Positions 1-8,788 of a stretch of DNA of 32,441 nucleotides are shown in pieces. Source of the stretch: an uncultured Opitutia bacterium (lineage in GTDB: Bacteria; Verrucomicrobiota; Verrucomicrobiia; Opitutales; Opitutaceae); contig CAIRCN010000036.1 of the NCBI GenBank assembly GCA_903877135.1, positions 1 through 32,441 of the forward strand. Direction: 5' to 3'. The notes under the pieces were generated by a model, which made no database searches, was not told where the DNA came from, and worked only from the letters and a program-made list of their open reading frames with translations. The position numbers and the translations under genes are program-made. How positions within the stretch are numbered: the first letter of the stretch is position 1; each line of letters begins with the position of its first letter.

Positions 1-51
1 AACCGCCCGGGCCAACTCGACACGCGCTGACAGGGTGATTTTTGTTTCCAT
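1..51 (-). CDS. Probable transposase/integrase N-terminus, cut by window edge
   Basis: Reading leftwards from the ATG at 51, seventeen codons are open to the window edge and give METKITLSARVELARAV. From memory this resembles the first residues of DDE-type (rve) transposases, whose N-termini commonly read like ..TxRxELxxAxxxRY before a helix-turn-helix region. The start lies about 25 bases from a pair of direct repeats at 78-135 that would be the outer end of the element. Only 17 residues are visible, so the family cannot be fixed. The alternative is a short chance frame. Confidence 0.45.
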   Translation of the reverse strand, partial: METKITLSARVELARAV

Positions 52-77
52 GGGATCCTCGATTGAGAGGCGACCAT

Positions 78-135
78 GGTAACAGTTACCGTGAGGCAAC
101 GACTAGCTCGGGTAACATTTCGGGTGAGGCAACGC
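78..135. repeat. Two direct repeats with 33-bp period, likely insertion-sequence end
   Basis: A 24-base unit beginning GGTAACA and ending GTGAGGCAACG occurs at 78-101 and again at 111-134, with four mismatches. The first copy also contains a perfect inverted repeat, GGTAAC-A-GTTACC (78-90). A weaker similar string, GTTACGGCGAGCAACG, lies at 199-214. Together with the leftward transposase start at 51, these look like transposase-binding repeats in the terminus of an insertion sequence. They could instead be a repressor operator. The outer boundary of the element cannot be set from this window. Confidence 0.45.
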
Positions 136-787
136 GACCGGACCACCCCGAGCACGAGCGAATGGCCGACAAAAATGGGGGGGGCAAACCAGTCCGCGGT
201 TACGGCGAGCAACGAAAGCAACAGCGCCATCCACCCCCAAGGGAGTACCCGCCGGGGCGATCCCTCCGTCAAAGATGACTGTGCCATCAGAATATCGTCG
301 GTTGGCGCCAATGGCAGTCAAGCATGGCGCCGCTTGCCGCCGGCCCGGGGAGGTGAGGTATGCCTCCTGGGGAGAAAGAACCGGCCTTTCCGCTCGCGCG
401 CCATTGGCGGAATTACGCCCCTCCTTGGTTGTCATCCAATTAAGACCATCTCTTGCCTTCAGAGAAGCCAACTTGTGGCGAAGTGAAGATGGGGATGTGC
501 GACGATTATTCCGAAAGCTGCGTACGTGTTTTCACGGCTCTGATTGCCGGGGGGAAGCGACTGCTGGCGTCAAACTCGGATGGCGCGCGCGCCGGGGGGC
601 GGCCAATCTCGGTTGGTATTACCCATTGACGCAGCATGCTGCCAGGGACTATCCTCCGGTGTGGTTACCCCTCGAAGAGAAGCTTCCGTCTGCTCCCGGT
701 GAATCAGCCCCGCAATCCGCCTTCCTTCCGACTTCCATTTTGGATCGGCAACCACCACCAGTGCCGCTCGGAGCTGAGCTCTGCGGC
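136..787. other. Intergenic stretch without a recognised gene
   Basis: No frame here resembles a known protein. The plus-strand frame of the downstream kinase is open from 275, but its roughly 170 residues before the ATG at 788 are rich in Arg, Pro and Gly, have no recognisable domain and precede a typical cytoplasmic-start/membrane-segment N-terminus. This region must contain the promoter of the kinase operon, but I see no convincing -35/-10 pair. Confidence 0.5.
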
Positions 788-3700
788 ATGAAAACAGCGG
801 CGCCCGCAAATTGCCCTGGTAGCCAGCGTGCCAGCGAGGCACCGGAACGACCGTCGGGCGGGCGCCGGCGCAGCTTCTGGCTGAGTCTCGCCCTGTTGAG
901 CGTGGGGCTGTTCTTCACCGCGTGGCTCGCGCACTTCGCCAACGCGGAGGTGGATGCGGCGAAAAGGCAGGAGTTTGATTTCAGCTGCGACCAGTTGCAG
1001 GACAAGATTCAGGCGCGGCTGAAGGACTGCGAAACCATTTTGCTCAGTGGCGCAAGTTTTCTCGACCATGCCAGCTGGGTCAGTCGCCAGGAATGGCGGC
1101 GCTTTGTCGAACAGCAGCAGCTTGAACGTCGCTTTCCCGGAATTCAGGGCGTCGGCGTTTCCTGGTTCATTCCGCCCCGGGAACTGGCGCAACATGAAGC
1201 GACGATTCGAGCCGAGGGCTTTCCAGGCTACCAGGTGTGGCCGGCGGGGCCCCGTGAAAGCTACACGGCCATTATTTATCTTGAGCCTTTTGCGGACCGG
1301 AACCTGCGGGCCTTTGGCTATGACATGATGGCCGAGCCCGTGCGGAGGGCGGCGATGGAACGAGCGCGGGACGATAATCAGGCCGCGCTGACCGGAAGAG
1401 TCAAATTGGTGCAGGAAACCGACCGTAATAACCAAGCGGGAACCCTGATGTTCGTGCCGGTGTATCACCAAGGGATGCCAGTTGCTTCGGTGGCGGAGCG
1501 GCGCGCCGCGCTTTTGGGTTGGGTCTACAGTGCCTACCGGATGGGCGACTTGATGGGCGGCATCCTCGAAGGGCGGGATTTGGCGGGTGAACGTCGCATC
1601 CACCTGGAAATTTTCGACGGGGTGCGGACCACGCCGCAGAGTCTGCTGCACGACACTGCGCCGGGCATCAGCGAATCGCAGGAAACCTCCGCCCGCCTGA
1701 TCGGGTTGCGCCGCATCGTTGCAGCCGGCCGTCCTTGGACGATGCGCTTTACCACGACCGAGGCAGAGGCTAACACCGGAATCGATCACTCGGTCTGGCT
1801 GGTGTTGCTCGGCGGCACCAGCATCAGTCTGCTCCTGGCCGGGTTGCAGTTTTCTCTCCTTACCACCCGGGTACGGGCAGGGCAGCTGGCCGATCAGTTG
1901 ACGGCGGAAATCAAGGCCAGCGAGGAGAAGTTTCGCGCGATTGCGAACTACACGGCGGGTTGGGAATCATGGTTCGACCTCAACGGCAGCCTCCGGTGGG
2001 TGAATCCCGGCGTGGAGCGTATCACCGGCTACTCGCCGGAGGAGGTCATGGCGCTGCCCGACCTCAGTGCGGCGATTGTAGCGCCAGAAGACCGCGACCG
2101 GTTCAACGCGCTCGCCCAAGGGGGCGTACCCGACGGCAAGGCCGACGGAATCGAGTTCCGATGTATCAGGAAGAATGGAGGGAGGTTTTGGCTGAGCATG
2201 TCGTGGCACCCGATCCTGGGCGCCGATGGCCGGGCGCTCGGCATTCGGGCCAGTGGGCGCGACATCACCGAACTCAAGCGCGTTGAGACGGATCTTCGCC
2301 AGGCCAAGCTGGTGTTGGAACAGGCCAATACCTCAATCATGATCGCCGACCACCACGGGATCATCGAATACACCAACGACGAGTTCACGAAGGTCACCGG
2401 ATACACCAAGGCTGAGGCGGTGGGCCGAAATCCGCGTTTCCTGCAGTCTGGCCAGACGAGCCCGGCCACCTACGTGGAAATGTGGCGGAATCTCCTGGCG
2501 GGAGGCAGCTGGCAAGGGGAGTTCCAAAATTGGAGGAAGGACGGCACGACGATTTGGGAATCCACGGTGATCTCTCCTCTCCGGGACCACTTCGGGCAGG
2601 TCACGCACTACGTGGCCATCAAGCAGGACGTAAGTGAGCGCAAGCGGCTGCAGCTGGCGTTGCAGGAGAGTCTGAGCAACTTCCGCACTTTCTTCGAGAC
2701 CATCACCGACATGGTCTTTGTCGGCAGTCCGGAGGGGAAGCTGATCGCCACCAACCGTGCGGTCCCGGATTCGCTGGGCTACACGCCCGACGAACTGGTT
2801 GGCATGGACGTGCTGGAAATCCATCCGGCGGACCAGCAAAAGGAGGCGGCCGCAATCTTCGCCGCGATGATTCGGGGTGAGCGGTCGAGCTGCCCCCTGC
2901 CGCTGGCGCGCAAGGACGGCACCCTGGTTCCAGCCGACACCCGGGTTTGGCATGGGCAGTGGAACGGTTCCCGATGCATCTTTGGCATCTCCAAGAATCT
3001 CAGCGCTGAGCAGGAGGCCCGGCAGCGTTTCGAACGCCTCTTCCGACACAACCCGGCCCTGATGGCGCTCACCGCGATGCCCGAGGGGGTGTTCGCCGAC
3101 GTGAATTACAGTTTCCTGCGGGTACTTGGCTACGAGTTGCATGAGGTCATCGGCAAATCCCCCGCCGAACTCAGCCTCTTCATCGATCCCCAGTGCCAGG
3201 CCAGGGCCGCGGGAGAACTCGTGCGCGACGGGCGTATCGCCAACATTGAACTGCGCCTCCGGCGGCGCGACGGGGGCCTCTTGCACGGCCTCTTCTCGGG
3301 GGAAGTGATTTGGAGCCAGGGCAAGCAGTACTTCCTGACGGTGATGATCGACGTCACCGAGACCAAACGGATGGAAGTTGCGCTCAAGGAGTCCAATGAA
3401 CGCCTCTCCCTGGCCACGCAGGCGGGTGGCGTGGGGCTGTGGGACTACGATGTGATCAAGAACCAGCTGGTCTGGGACGACCAGATGTTCCGTCTCTACG
3501 GGACCACCAGGAATCAGTTCAGCGGGGCCTACGACGCCTGGCAGCGGGGCGTTCATCCCGATGATCGGCATCGCTCCGACCAAGAAATCCAGAACGCGCT
3601 GCGCGGCGAAAGGAACTTCAACACCGAGTTCCGCGTGGTCTGGCCCGACGGCAGTGTGCACGACATCCGCGCCCTGGCGCTGGTGCAACGTGACGCCGCG

Positions 3701-4900
3701 GGCCTGCCCCTGCGCATCGTCGGCACAAACTGGGAAATCACCGCCGAAAAGCAGGCGGCAAAAACCCTGCGGTGGAATCAGGAACTCCTGCAGTTGATGG
3801 CGACGTCGTCCCCCCTGGGCTTCCTGGTGGTCGACAATCGCACGGACAAGATTCTGCACTTCAACCAGCGCTTCTGCGTGATTTGGGGCATCGAGCACCT
3901 GGCCGACCAGATGCGCCGCGGTGAATTGAAGAATAAAGACGTTATTCCCCATTGCCTCGCCGCGCTCGTCGACGTGCCGGCCTTCGCCGCCTCCTGTGTG
4001 CCGTTGCAGGACGAATCCAATCGCATCGTCCTCACGGACGAAATCCTGTTTACCCACCACCGCACGATCCGCCGGTTCACGACCCAAATCAGGGACGCGG
4101 AGGACCGGTACTACGGACGGTTTTACATTTTCGAGGACGTCTCGGATCTCAAGCGGCGCGAAGCCGAGGCCGTCGCGATGCTCGAAAAGGAGCGTCAGAT
4201 CTCCGAGATGAAAACCCGCTTCATTTCGGTCACTTCGCACGAGTTTCGTACGCCGATGGCTGCCGCGGTGGCGTCCACCGAGTTGCTCGCCAATCATCAC
4301 GACCGGCTGGCCCCGGCCAAGCGCAATGAACTGCTGCTCCGGATCATCGGTTCGCTGCGCCGCATGGAGACGATGCTCGACGAAATTCTGCTGTTGAACC
4401 GCCTGGATGAGAGCCGCGTGGAGGTGACACCCTCACCGGTGGATCTGCAGCTCCTTTTGCCCGAACTCGTCGATGAGATCCGAATGGGGGATCGCGATGC
4501 CCACCGCTTTGTAATTGTCGCGTCCGGCGCCGATGGGATGATCGACTCCGATCCCTCTTTGTTGCACCATGTTTTCAGCAACCTCCTGAGCAATGCCGTG
4601 CGGTATTCGCCTCCGGGCACGACCGTCCGCGTGCGGTTAGAGGCGGGGGCCGAGCAGGTGCGGGTCGTGGTCGAAGACGAGGGGATTGGCATCCCGCCCG
4701 CAGATCGGGTCCGCATCTTTGAGCCCTTTGAGCGTGGTTCAAACGTCGGCAACATCCAAGGTACGGGCCTCGGCCTTAACATCGTAAAACGCATGACCAC
4801 CTTGCTGGGCGGCACCATTGCCGTTGAGAGCGTTGAGACCGGAGGAACCCGCTTCACCGTGGTCTTCGCCCGTTCCACCAGTCCGGTGTCCGCCTCATGA
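788..4900 (+). CDS. CHASE-domain, six-PAS membrane sensor histidine kinase
   Basis: A 1370-residue membrane sensor kinase. After a basic N-terminus comes a membrane segment (about 30-50), a periplasmic CHASE-type sensor region (about 60-300), and a second membrane segment (about 333-355). Six PAS/PAC units follow (about 379-500, 505-628, 629-744, 745-865, 870-995, 996-1130). Then comes a HisKA domain with H-box SHEFRTP (phospho-acceptor His1151) and a HATPase with N-box SNLLSNAVRYSPPG, EDEGIGIPP and GTGLGLNIV. There is no receiver, so the phosphoryl group must go to another protein; the next two genes both begin with receivers. I chose ATG 788 because the membrane segment follows directly; an earlier in-frame ATG at 275 would add 171 residues without domain character. 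No Shine-Dalgarno sequence is evident. The stop overlaps the next start (ATGA). The ligand is unknown; CHASE domains sense small extracellular molecules. Confidence 0.9.
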   Translation: MKTAAPANCPGSQRASEAPERPSGGRRRSFWLSLALLSVGLFFTAWLAHFANAEVDAAKRQEFDFSCDQLQDKIQARLKDCETILLSGASFLDHASWVSRQEWRRFVEQQQLERRFPGIQGVGVSWFIPPRELAQHEATIRAEGFPGYQVWPAGPRESYTAIIYLEPFADRNLRAFGYDMMAEPVRRAAMERARDDNQAALTGRVKLVQETDRNNQAGTLMFVPVYHQGMPVASVAERRAALLGWVYSAYRMGDLMGGILEGRDLAGERRIHLEIFDGVRTTPQSLLHDTAPGISESQETSARLIGLRRIVAAGRPWTMRFTTTEAEANTGIDHSVWLVLLGGTSISLLLAGLQFSLLTTRVRAGQLADQLTAEIKASEEKFRAIANYTAGWESWFDLNGSLRWVNPGVERITGYSPEEVMALPDLSAAIVAPEDRDRFNALAQGGVPDGKADGIEFRCIRKNGGRFWLSMSWHPILGADGRALGIRASGRDITELKRVETDLRQAKLVLEQANTSIMIADHHGIIEYTNDEFTKVTGYTKAEAVGRNPRFLQSGQTSPATYVEMWRNLLAGGSWQGEFQNWRKDGTTIWESTVISPLRDHFGQVTHYVAIKQDVSERKRLQLALQESLSNFRTFFETITDMVFVGSPEGKLIATNRAVPDSLGYTPDELVGMDVLEIHPADQQKEAAAIFAAMIRGERSSCPLPLARKDGTLVPADTRVWHGQWNGSRCIFGISKNLSAEQEARQRFERLFRHNPALMALTAMPEGVFADVNYSFLRVLGYELHEVIGKSPAELSLFIDPQCQARAAGELVRDGRIANIELRLRRRDGGLLHGLFSGEVIWSQGKQYFLTVMIDVTETKRMEVALKESNERLSLATQAGGVGLWDYDVIKNQLVWDDQMFRLYGTTRNQFSGAYDAWQRGVHPDDRHRSDQEIQNALRGERNFNTEFRVVWPDGSVHDIRALALVQRDAAGLPLRIVGTNWEITAEKQAAKTLRWNQELLQLMATSSPLGFLVVDNRTDKILHFNQRFCVIWGIEHLADQMRRGELKNKDVIPHCLAALVDVPAFAASCVPLQDESNRIVLTDEILFTHHRTIRRFTTQIRDAEDRYYGRFYIFEDVSDLKRREAEAVAMLEKERQISEMKTRFISVTSHEFRTPMAAAVASTELLANHHDRLAPAKRNELLLRIIGSLRRMETMLDEILLLNRLDESRVEVTPSPVDLQLLLPELVDEIRMGDRDAHRFVIVASGADGMIDSDPSLLHHVFSNLLSNAVRYSPPGTTVRVRLEAGAEQVRVVVEDEGIGIPPADRVRIFEPFERGSNVGNIQGTGLGLNIVKRMTTLLGGTIAVESVETGGTRFTVVFARSTSPVSAS

Positions 4901-5961
4901 AATTTCACCGTCAAGAAACCATTCTGGTCGTCGAAGACGACGATTCCGTGCTGCTCAACTTGACCGACATTCTCGAATTGCACGGGTTTCGGGTCGTAGT
5001 CGCCACGAACGGGCTGGAGGGATTCGAGGCGGCGCGGCGCGAACTGCCTTCCCTGATCATCACGGACGTGCAGATGCCCGGCATGACGGGGTTCGAACTG
5101 CTCGAAGCCTTGCGCCGCGATGAGGCGCTGCGCGCCATCCCGGTGATTGTGATTTCAGCCGCGGTCGAACGCGCGTCCACGCGGCATGGGATGGAACTTG
5201 GCGCCGCGGATTTCATCACCAAACCCTTCAGCGAAGACGAAGTCATCCGCTCCATTGCCGCCCGGCTGGAGAAAAAGGAACTGTTGGATGAGCTCGATGC
5301 GTTCGCCCACACGGTGGCGCATGATTTGAGGAATCCGTTGGCGACGCTGATGGGCCGGTTGGAGCTGCTGGACATGACCTGGGAAATATCCGACCCGAAG
5401 GCCATCCGCCACGGTTTGAAGGAAGCCAGTACGGCGGCCAGGCGCTTGAACACGATCATTGACGAACTGCTGGTGCTGGCCGGGGTCCGCCGCCAGCACG
5501 TCGTCGCCGAACCGCTGGATATGGTGGCAATTGTCGCAGAGGCGAGGGCGCGACTGGAGGAATTCCTCCACCGCAGCGGAGCGACGGTAGTCTCGGCGGC
5601 GGATTGGCCGGTGGCGGCCGGGCATGCCCCATGGGTCACCCACGTCTGGACCAACTACATTGGCAACGCCGCCAAGTATGCCGGCCCCGCCGCCCAGATC
5701 ATGCTGGGAAGCGAGGTGATGTCCGAAGGGCGCACGGTGCGCTTTTGGGTGGCGGATCGTGGCCCGGGACTCAGTCCGGAAGCCCAGGCCCGGCTGTTCG
5801 TGCCCTTTACCCGCATCTCCGCCAGCCGTGCCAACGGCCATGGACTCGGCCTCTCCATCGTGCGCCGCATCGTCGAAAAACTTGGAGGCCAGGTCGGGGT
5901 CGAAAGTGCCGTCGGCGCCGGCGCCAAGTTCTGGTTTGAATTGCCCACCGTCGCTCGCTGA
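4897..5961 (+). CDS. Receiver-histidine kinase (REC-HisKA-HATPase)
   Basis: A 354-residue soluble protein with a receiver at its N-terminus and a complete kinase core behind it. The receiver (about 8-125) has the acidic pair in VVEDDDS, phospho-acceptor Asp57 in ITDVQMPG and the conserved Lys109 in FITKPFS. The HisKA H-box is AHDLRNPL with His142. The HATPase carries an N-box around HVWTNYIGNAAKY, then VADRGPGLS and GHGLGLSIVRRIVEKLGG. Its start overlaps the stop of the upstream kinase in an ATGA, implying translational coupling. The domain order suggests that phosphorylation of the receiver by the CHASE kinase controls its own kinase module. It has no DNA-binding domain, so any transcriptional output lies elsewhere. 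Confidence 0.9.
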   Translation: MKFHRQETILVVEDDDSVLLNLTDILELHGFRVVVATNGLEGFEAARRELPSLIITDVQMPGMTGFELLEALRRDEALRAIPVIVISAAVERASTRHGMELGAADFITKPFSEDEVIRSIAARLEKKELLDELDAFAHTVAHDLRNPLATLMGRLELLDMTWEISDPKAIRHGLKEASTAARRLNTIIDELLVLAGVRRQHVVAEPLDMVAIVAEARARLEEFLHRSGATVVSAADWPVAAGHAPWVTHVWTNYIGNAAKYAGPAAQIMLGSEVMSEGRTVRFWVADRGPGLSPEAQARLFVPFTRISASRANGHGLGLSIVRRIVEKLGGQVGVESAVGAGAKFWFELPTVAR

Positions 5962-6006
5962 GGCAACCGGCGCCGTCTTCCGCGCGGCGCCCCGCAATTT
6001 TACCTT

Positions 6007-7086
6007 ATGAAAATCCTCATCATCGAAGATGACCTAGAGATTCGAAACTCCCTGCACGACATGCTGGAAATCCACGGTCATGCCGTGATCGATGCCGCCG
6101 ACGGGCTCGAGGGGATCCAGTTGGCGAAGTCGTCCCTGCCTGATTTGATTTTCTGCGATATCGCGATGCCTGGCATGGGCGGTTACGATGTCATCACCGC
6201 CATCCGGCAGCACCCGCCGTGCTGTGAGATCCCCTTCATTTTTCTCACGGCGCGAGCCGATCGAGCGGACCAACGCCATGGCATGTCCCTGGGGGCCGAC
6301 GACTACATTACAAAGCCCTTCTCCGAGAAAGAGATTCTTGATGCCGTCGCGGCGCGAATCCGTCGGCAGCAACCGTCGCGGGAACGCGTCACCCGGCTCC
6401 TCGCCGAGCGCCGGATCGTGGCCGACGCACCCTGGTCCCACGAGCTGATGACGCCGCTCTGCGGCATCCTCGGCGGTTTGGAACTGCTCGAAGGGACCGC
6501 GGAGCCCGTTGATCCAGGCGAGCTGAAAAACGTGGTCGCGATCATCCGTGCCGGGGCGGAAAGGCAGCATGCCTTGGCGCGAAAACTCGTGATCTATTAC
6601 GATCTGGAGCGACTGAAGGCGGCCGCGCCGCGGGAATCGATTTATAGCTGTGACGCCGTCGCCACCGTTATCGCCGGCGCGGCGCGGGCTGCGGCGGAGG
6701 AAAAGCGTGCGGACGATTTGGTTGTCCGGTGTGAGCCGGGCACGGTGCCGGTGAGCGAGGCGCATCTCCTCGCGGCGGTAGCGGAGTTGGTCGGTAACGC
6801 ATTCCATTTCTCGAAAAGGGGGCTCCCCGTGACGGTGGCAGGGATCCGCGACCGGAATCATTACCGGATTGAAGTCGTCGACCAAGGGGTGGGCATGACC
6901 GCAGAACAGCGGATGAAGGTCGACGCCTTTAGGCAGTTTGGACGCGAGAAACGCGAACAACAGGGGCTGGGGATCGGGCTGGCGATTGTCCGCTCCGTGG
7001 CGGAGCTCGCCGGGGGCGAACTTACCCTCGAAACAGTTTTTGCCGGCAAGGGCTTGAAGGCGACTTTCGAGTTGCCATGCAGCTGA
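6007..7086 (+). CDS. Second receiver-histidine kinase (REC-HisKA-like-HATPase)
   Basis: A 359-residue protein with the same layout as its upstream neighbour. The receiver (about 2-120) has EDD at 7-9, Asp51 in FCDIAMPGMGG and Lys103 in YITKPFS. A shorter, more diverged dimerisation region carries the H-box SHELMTPL (His145). The HATPase shows VAELVGNAFHFS (N-box), VVDQGVGM and QGLGIGLAIVRSVAELAGG. It begins 45 bases after the previous stop on the same strand, so it probably shares the transcript. The resemblance suggests duplication and divergence. Substrate or partner specificity cannot be read from the sequence. No Shine-Dalgarno sequence precedes the ATG. Confidence 0.87.
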   Translation: MKILIIEDDLEIRNSLHDMLEIHGHAVIDAADGLEGIQLAKSSLPDLIFCDIAMPGMGGYDVITAIRQHPPCCEIPFIFLTARADRADQRHGMSLGADDYITKPFSEKEILDAVAARIRRQQPSRERVTRLLAERRIVADAPWSHELMTPLCGILGGLELLEGTAEPVDPGELKNVVAIIRAGAERQHALARKLVIYYDLERLKAAAPRESIYSCDAVATVIAGAARAAAEEKRADDLVVRCEPGTVPVSEAHLLAAVAELVGNAFHFSKRGLPVTVAGIRDRNHYRIEVVDQGVGMTAEQRMKVDAFRQFGREKREQQGLGIGLAIVRSVAELAGGELTLETVFAGKGLKATFELPCS

Positions 7087-7221
7087 CGGTGCGTTCGGAG
7101 CGGCGCCCGCTCGCGGCCAGCTGAAGGGAGCGGGTCGGCTGCGAGTGCCGGTGGAGTCAGGCCGCGTCTGCCCCCCGGCGGGGCCCGGCACCGCGTATTC
7201 ACCAATTATTCCAGTGATTGA

Positions 7222-7311
7222 ACCCGAATCGAGGGAGCAAGCGCGCTGCAGCTCGACTCCGGCCCGGACGGCGCTGGGGTCAAGGTGACCATGCTGCTAC
7301 CGCTGGTGTAA
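7222..7311 (+). pseudogene. C-terminal scrap of a histidine kinase ATPase domain
   Basis: This short frame ends LQLDSGPDGAGVKVTMLL-PLV-stop. It matches the usual tail of HATPase domains, in which a beta strand plus a G-G-[AT]-x-[VF]-x-[VL] turn leads to an LP ending. An in-frame stop (7219-7221) precedes it and there is no plausible start, so it is a remnant, not a gene. It lies end-to-end with the response-regulator gene at 7345-8040 and could be what is left of a partner kinase or of a third receiver-kinase copy. The fragment is short, so a chance match is possible. Confidence 0.5.
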
Positions 7312-7314
7312 GCT

Positions 7315-7342
7315 CGCGGGGGGCAAAGGCGGGCGCCCCGCG
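7315..7342. terminator. GC-rich hairpin between convergent genes
   Basis: CGCGGGG (7315-7321) pairs perfectly with CCCCGCG (7336-7342), with a 14-base loop. It sits immediately beyond the stop codon of the minus-strand response regulator and after the plus-strand kinase operon, where a terminator is expected. There is no T-tract on either side, so intrinsic termination is uncertain. Confidence 0.3.
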
Positions 7343-7344
7343 TC

Positions 7345-8040
7345 CTATCGAATCAGCATCGGATCGAGCAGGCCGTTGTGCAGCGCATAGGCCACCATCT
7401 CCTGCTGATTGCGGGCGTTAATCTTCAGCCGGAGCCGGGTGCGCGCCTTGTAAATCGTGAAGCGCGAGCGGTTCCATTCCGCGGCGAGTTCCTTGGCGGT
7501 GACGCCGTGGACCAGCCGGGTCAGAAGATCGACTTCGCGTTGGGTCAACTCGACGCCGCAAGCAGACGGGGCCGCATTGATAATGCGCTGGGCGAGTTCT
7601 CGTGGCGTGCCCTCGCCGAAGTAGAGCCGGCCTTCGCGGATGGCCTGCAGGGCGGGGAGCAGTTCCTCCAAGGGGGCGGTCTTCTGCACGTAACCGACGG
7701 CACCGAGGCGGATTGCCATGGCCAGCGAGTGGGGGGTGGCCTGTCCGCTCAGGATCAGCACTGCGGGGGGATTTTCCCGCTGCCGGATACGTTCCATTAC
7801 ATGGAAACCGCCAGCCCCGCGCAGTTGCAGGTCAAGGAGCACGAGGTCCACCGCGCCGGCCCCGATCGCCGTGTACAATTGATCCTCGTCCTCCCCGGTC
7901 CCGGCAATCTCGATGCCGGGCAGCAGTCCGAGAAATTCCGCGAGCAGTTCACGAAAGCACTGTTGATCTTCAAAAATCCAGATGCGCCTGATGGAGCGAC
8001 GGGCAGGCGCGTCTGCGGGAGGAGAGATGAGGGTATTCAT
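7345..8040 (-). CDS. NarL/FixJ-family response regulator (REC-LuxR HTH)
   Basis: A 231-residue transcriptional regulator. The N-terminal receiver has the acidic residues in IFEDQQ, phospho-acceptor Asp70 in VLLDLQLRG and the switch Lys in GYVQKTAP. The C-terminal LuxR-type helix-turn-helix begins at GVELTQREVDLL and contains the recognition-helix region NRSRFTIYKARTRLRLKI. I placed the start at the ATG at 8040 because the receiver follows it with normal spacing. The frame stays open to 8154, but those 38 residues look like upstream sequence. No kinase adjoins it in the same operon; the scrap at 7222-7311 may be a lost partner. Confidence 0.85.
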   Translation of the reverse strand: MNTLISPPADAPARRSIRRIWIFEDQQCFRELLAEFLGLLPGIEIAGTGEDEDQLYTAIGAGAVDLVLLDLQLRGAGGFHVMERIRQRENPPAVLILSGQATPHSLAMAIRLGAVGYVQKTAPLEELLPALQAIREGRLYFGEGTPRELAQRIINAAPSACGVELTQREVDLLTRLVHGVTAKELAAEWNRSRFTIYKARTRLRLKINARNQQEMVAYALHNGLLDPMLIR

Positions 8041-8182
8041 GCGGAAAAGGAGCAGCGGCAATGATTGGGCCCAAAGGTTGGAAAAGAAAATAAGGGGAAT
8101 TACGCAGCGTTTGCCGTGACGCTTACCGTGGGTCGTCGAGGCGGAGGGCCGCATGCCTGGTGGCGTCGCGATCCAAAAGAGT

Positions 8183-8216
8183 CACCGGCCCGAAGGGCTG
8201 CGCCTCCGGGCCGGTG
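8183..8216 (-). terminator. Hairpin terminator downstream of the truncated gene
   Basis: A perfect 10-bp stem (CACCGGCCCG at 8183-8192 with CGGGCCGGTG at 8207-8216) encloses a 14-base loop. On the minus strand it is followed by ACTCTTTT. It lies about 40 bases past the stop codon of the minus-strand fragment at 8255-8785, so it is a plausible intrinsic terminator with a weak T-tract. Confidence 0.5.
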
Positions 8217-8254
8217 CGGACAGCTGCGCTGGGCAGCTGGGAACGGGGGGTGAA

Positions 8255-8785
8255 TTACTTCTTCGGGGGCAGGCGCGTGAAGAGGTCGGCATCGGCCACT
8301 TCGGGCTCGACCACGGCGCCTTCCCGCAGGAGCGGCACGGCCGAGGCGTCGGCGACGTTGGAGAGCTGGTTCTTTGGCGTGATGGTCTTGGAGGTGCCGT
8401 CGAGCTCAAACACGGTCCAGAGGTTGCCGGTTTGGCCGGTGGGCACGTTGAACGTCGCAATCTGGGTGCTGCCTTGGAACACCTTCACCAGCGCGGTGGA
8501 CTGGCTGCTCATCACCGTGCTGGTCGTGCTGCCGCGGTTGCTGAAGTCGTGCACCGAATACCGGTAGATCCCGGGCAGGAACTGGCTGATCGTGCTGGTC
8601 TCGGGGCCGTAGGAACTCGTTTCGTCGACGTCGAGGCTTACTCCCGTCGTGGTCTTGGCCTGGTAATACACGTGGAAGCGCGAGGTGCTCGTAGTGGGCC
8701 TGGTGATACGGGGGAACAGTTTCTCGCCTTTCCGCAGCGCCTCATCCGCCAACTTCTGCCCAGCGCTGCCGCTGAGCCCAGCCAG
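8255..8785 (-). pseudogene. C-terminal remnant of a secreted beta-sandwich-type protein
   Basis: The open frame encodes about 176 residues with no ATG. Coding-like sequence (LAGLSGSAGQKLADEA) continues upstream of the only possible start, a TTG at 8752, until an in-frame TAG at 8786-8788. The body is rich in Thr and Ser and contains PGIYRYSVHDFSNRGST, ALVKVFQGSTQIATFNVP and NLWTVFELDG. This pattern is typical of extracellular beta-sandwich repeats (YfaP/DUF2135-like), in which a short polar loop precedes VYxGxxxxATFxVP. It is a natural C-terminus (FTRLPPKK-stop) followed by a terminator hairpin. The simplest reading is a large surface or secreted gene that lost its 5' part. A short gene starting at TTG 8752 is the alternative. 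Confidence 0.55.
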
Positions 8786-8788
8786 CTA

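Noticed and set aside
275-787. Upstream in-frame ATG at 275 as the kinase start
   Set aside because: The extra 171 residues have no domain character, and the ATG at 788 is followed directly by a normal basic leader and membrane helix.
2333-4300. Long minus-strand open frame (655 codons) inside the CHASE kinase
   Set aside because: It is the antisense shadow of a high-GC coding region with no domain; the plus-strand frame has complete PAS and kinase motifs.
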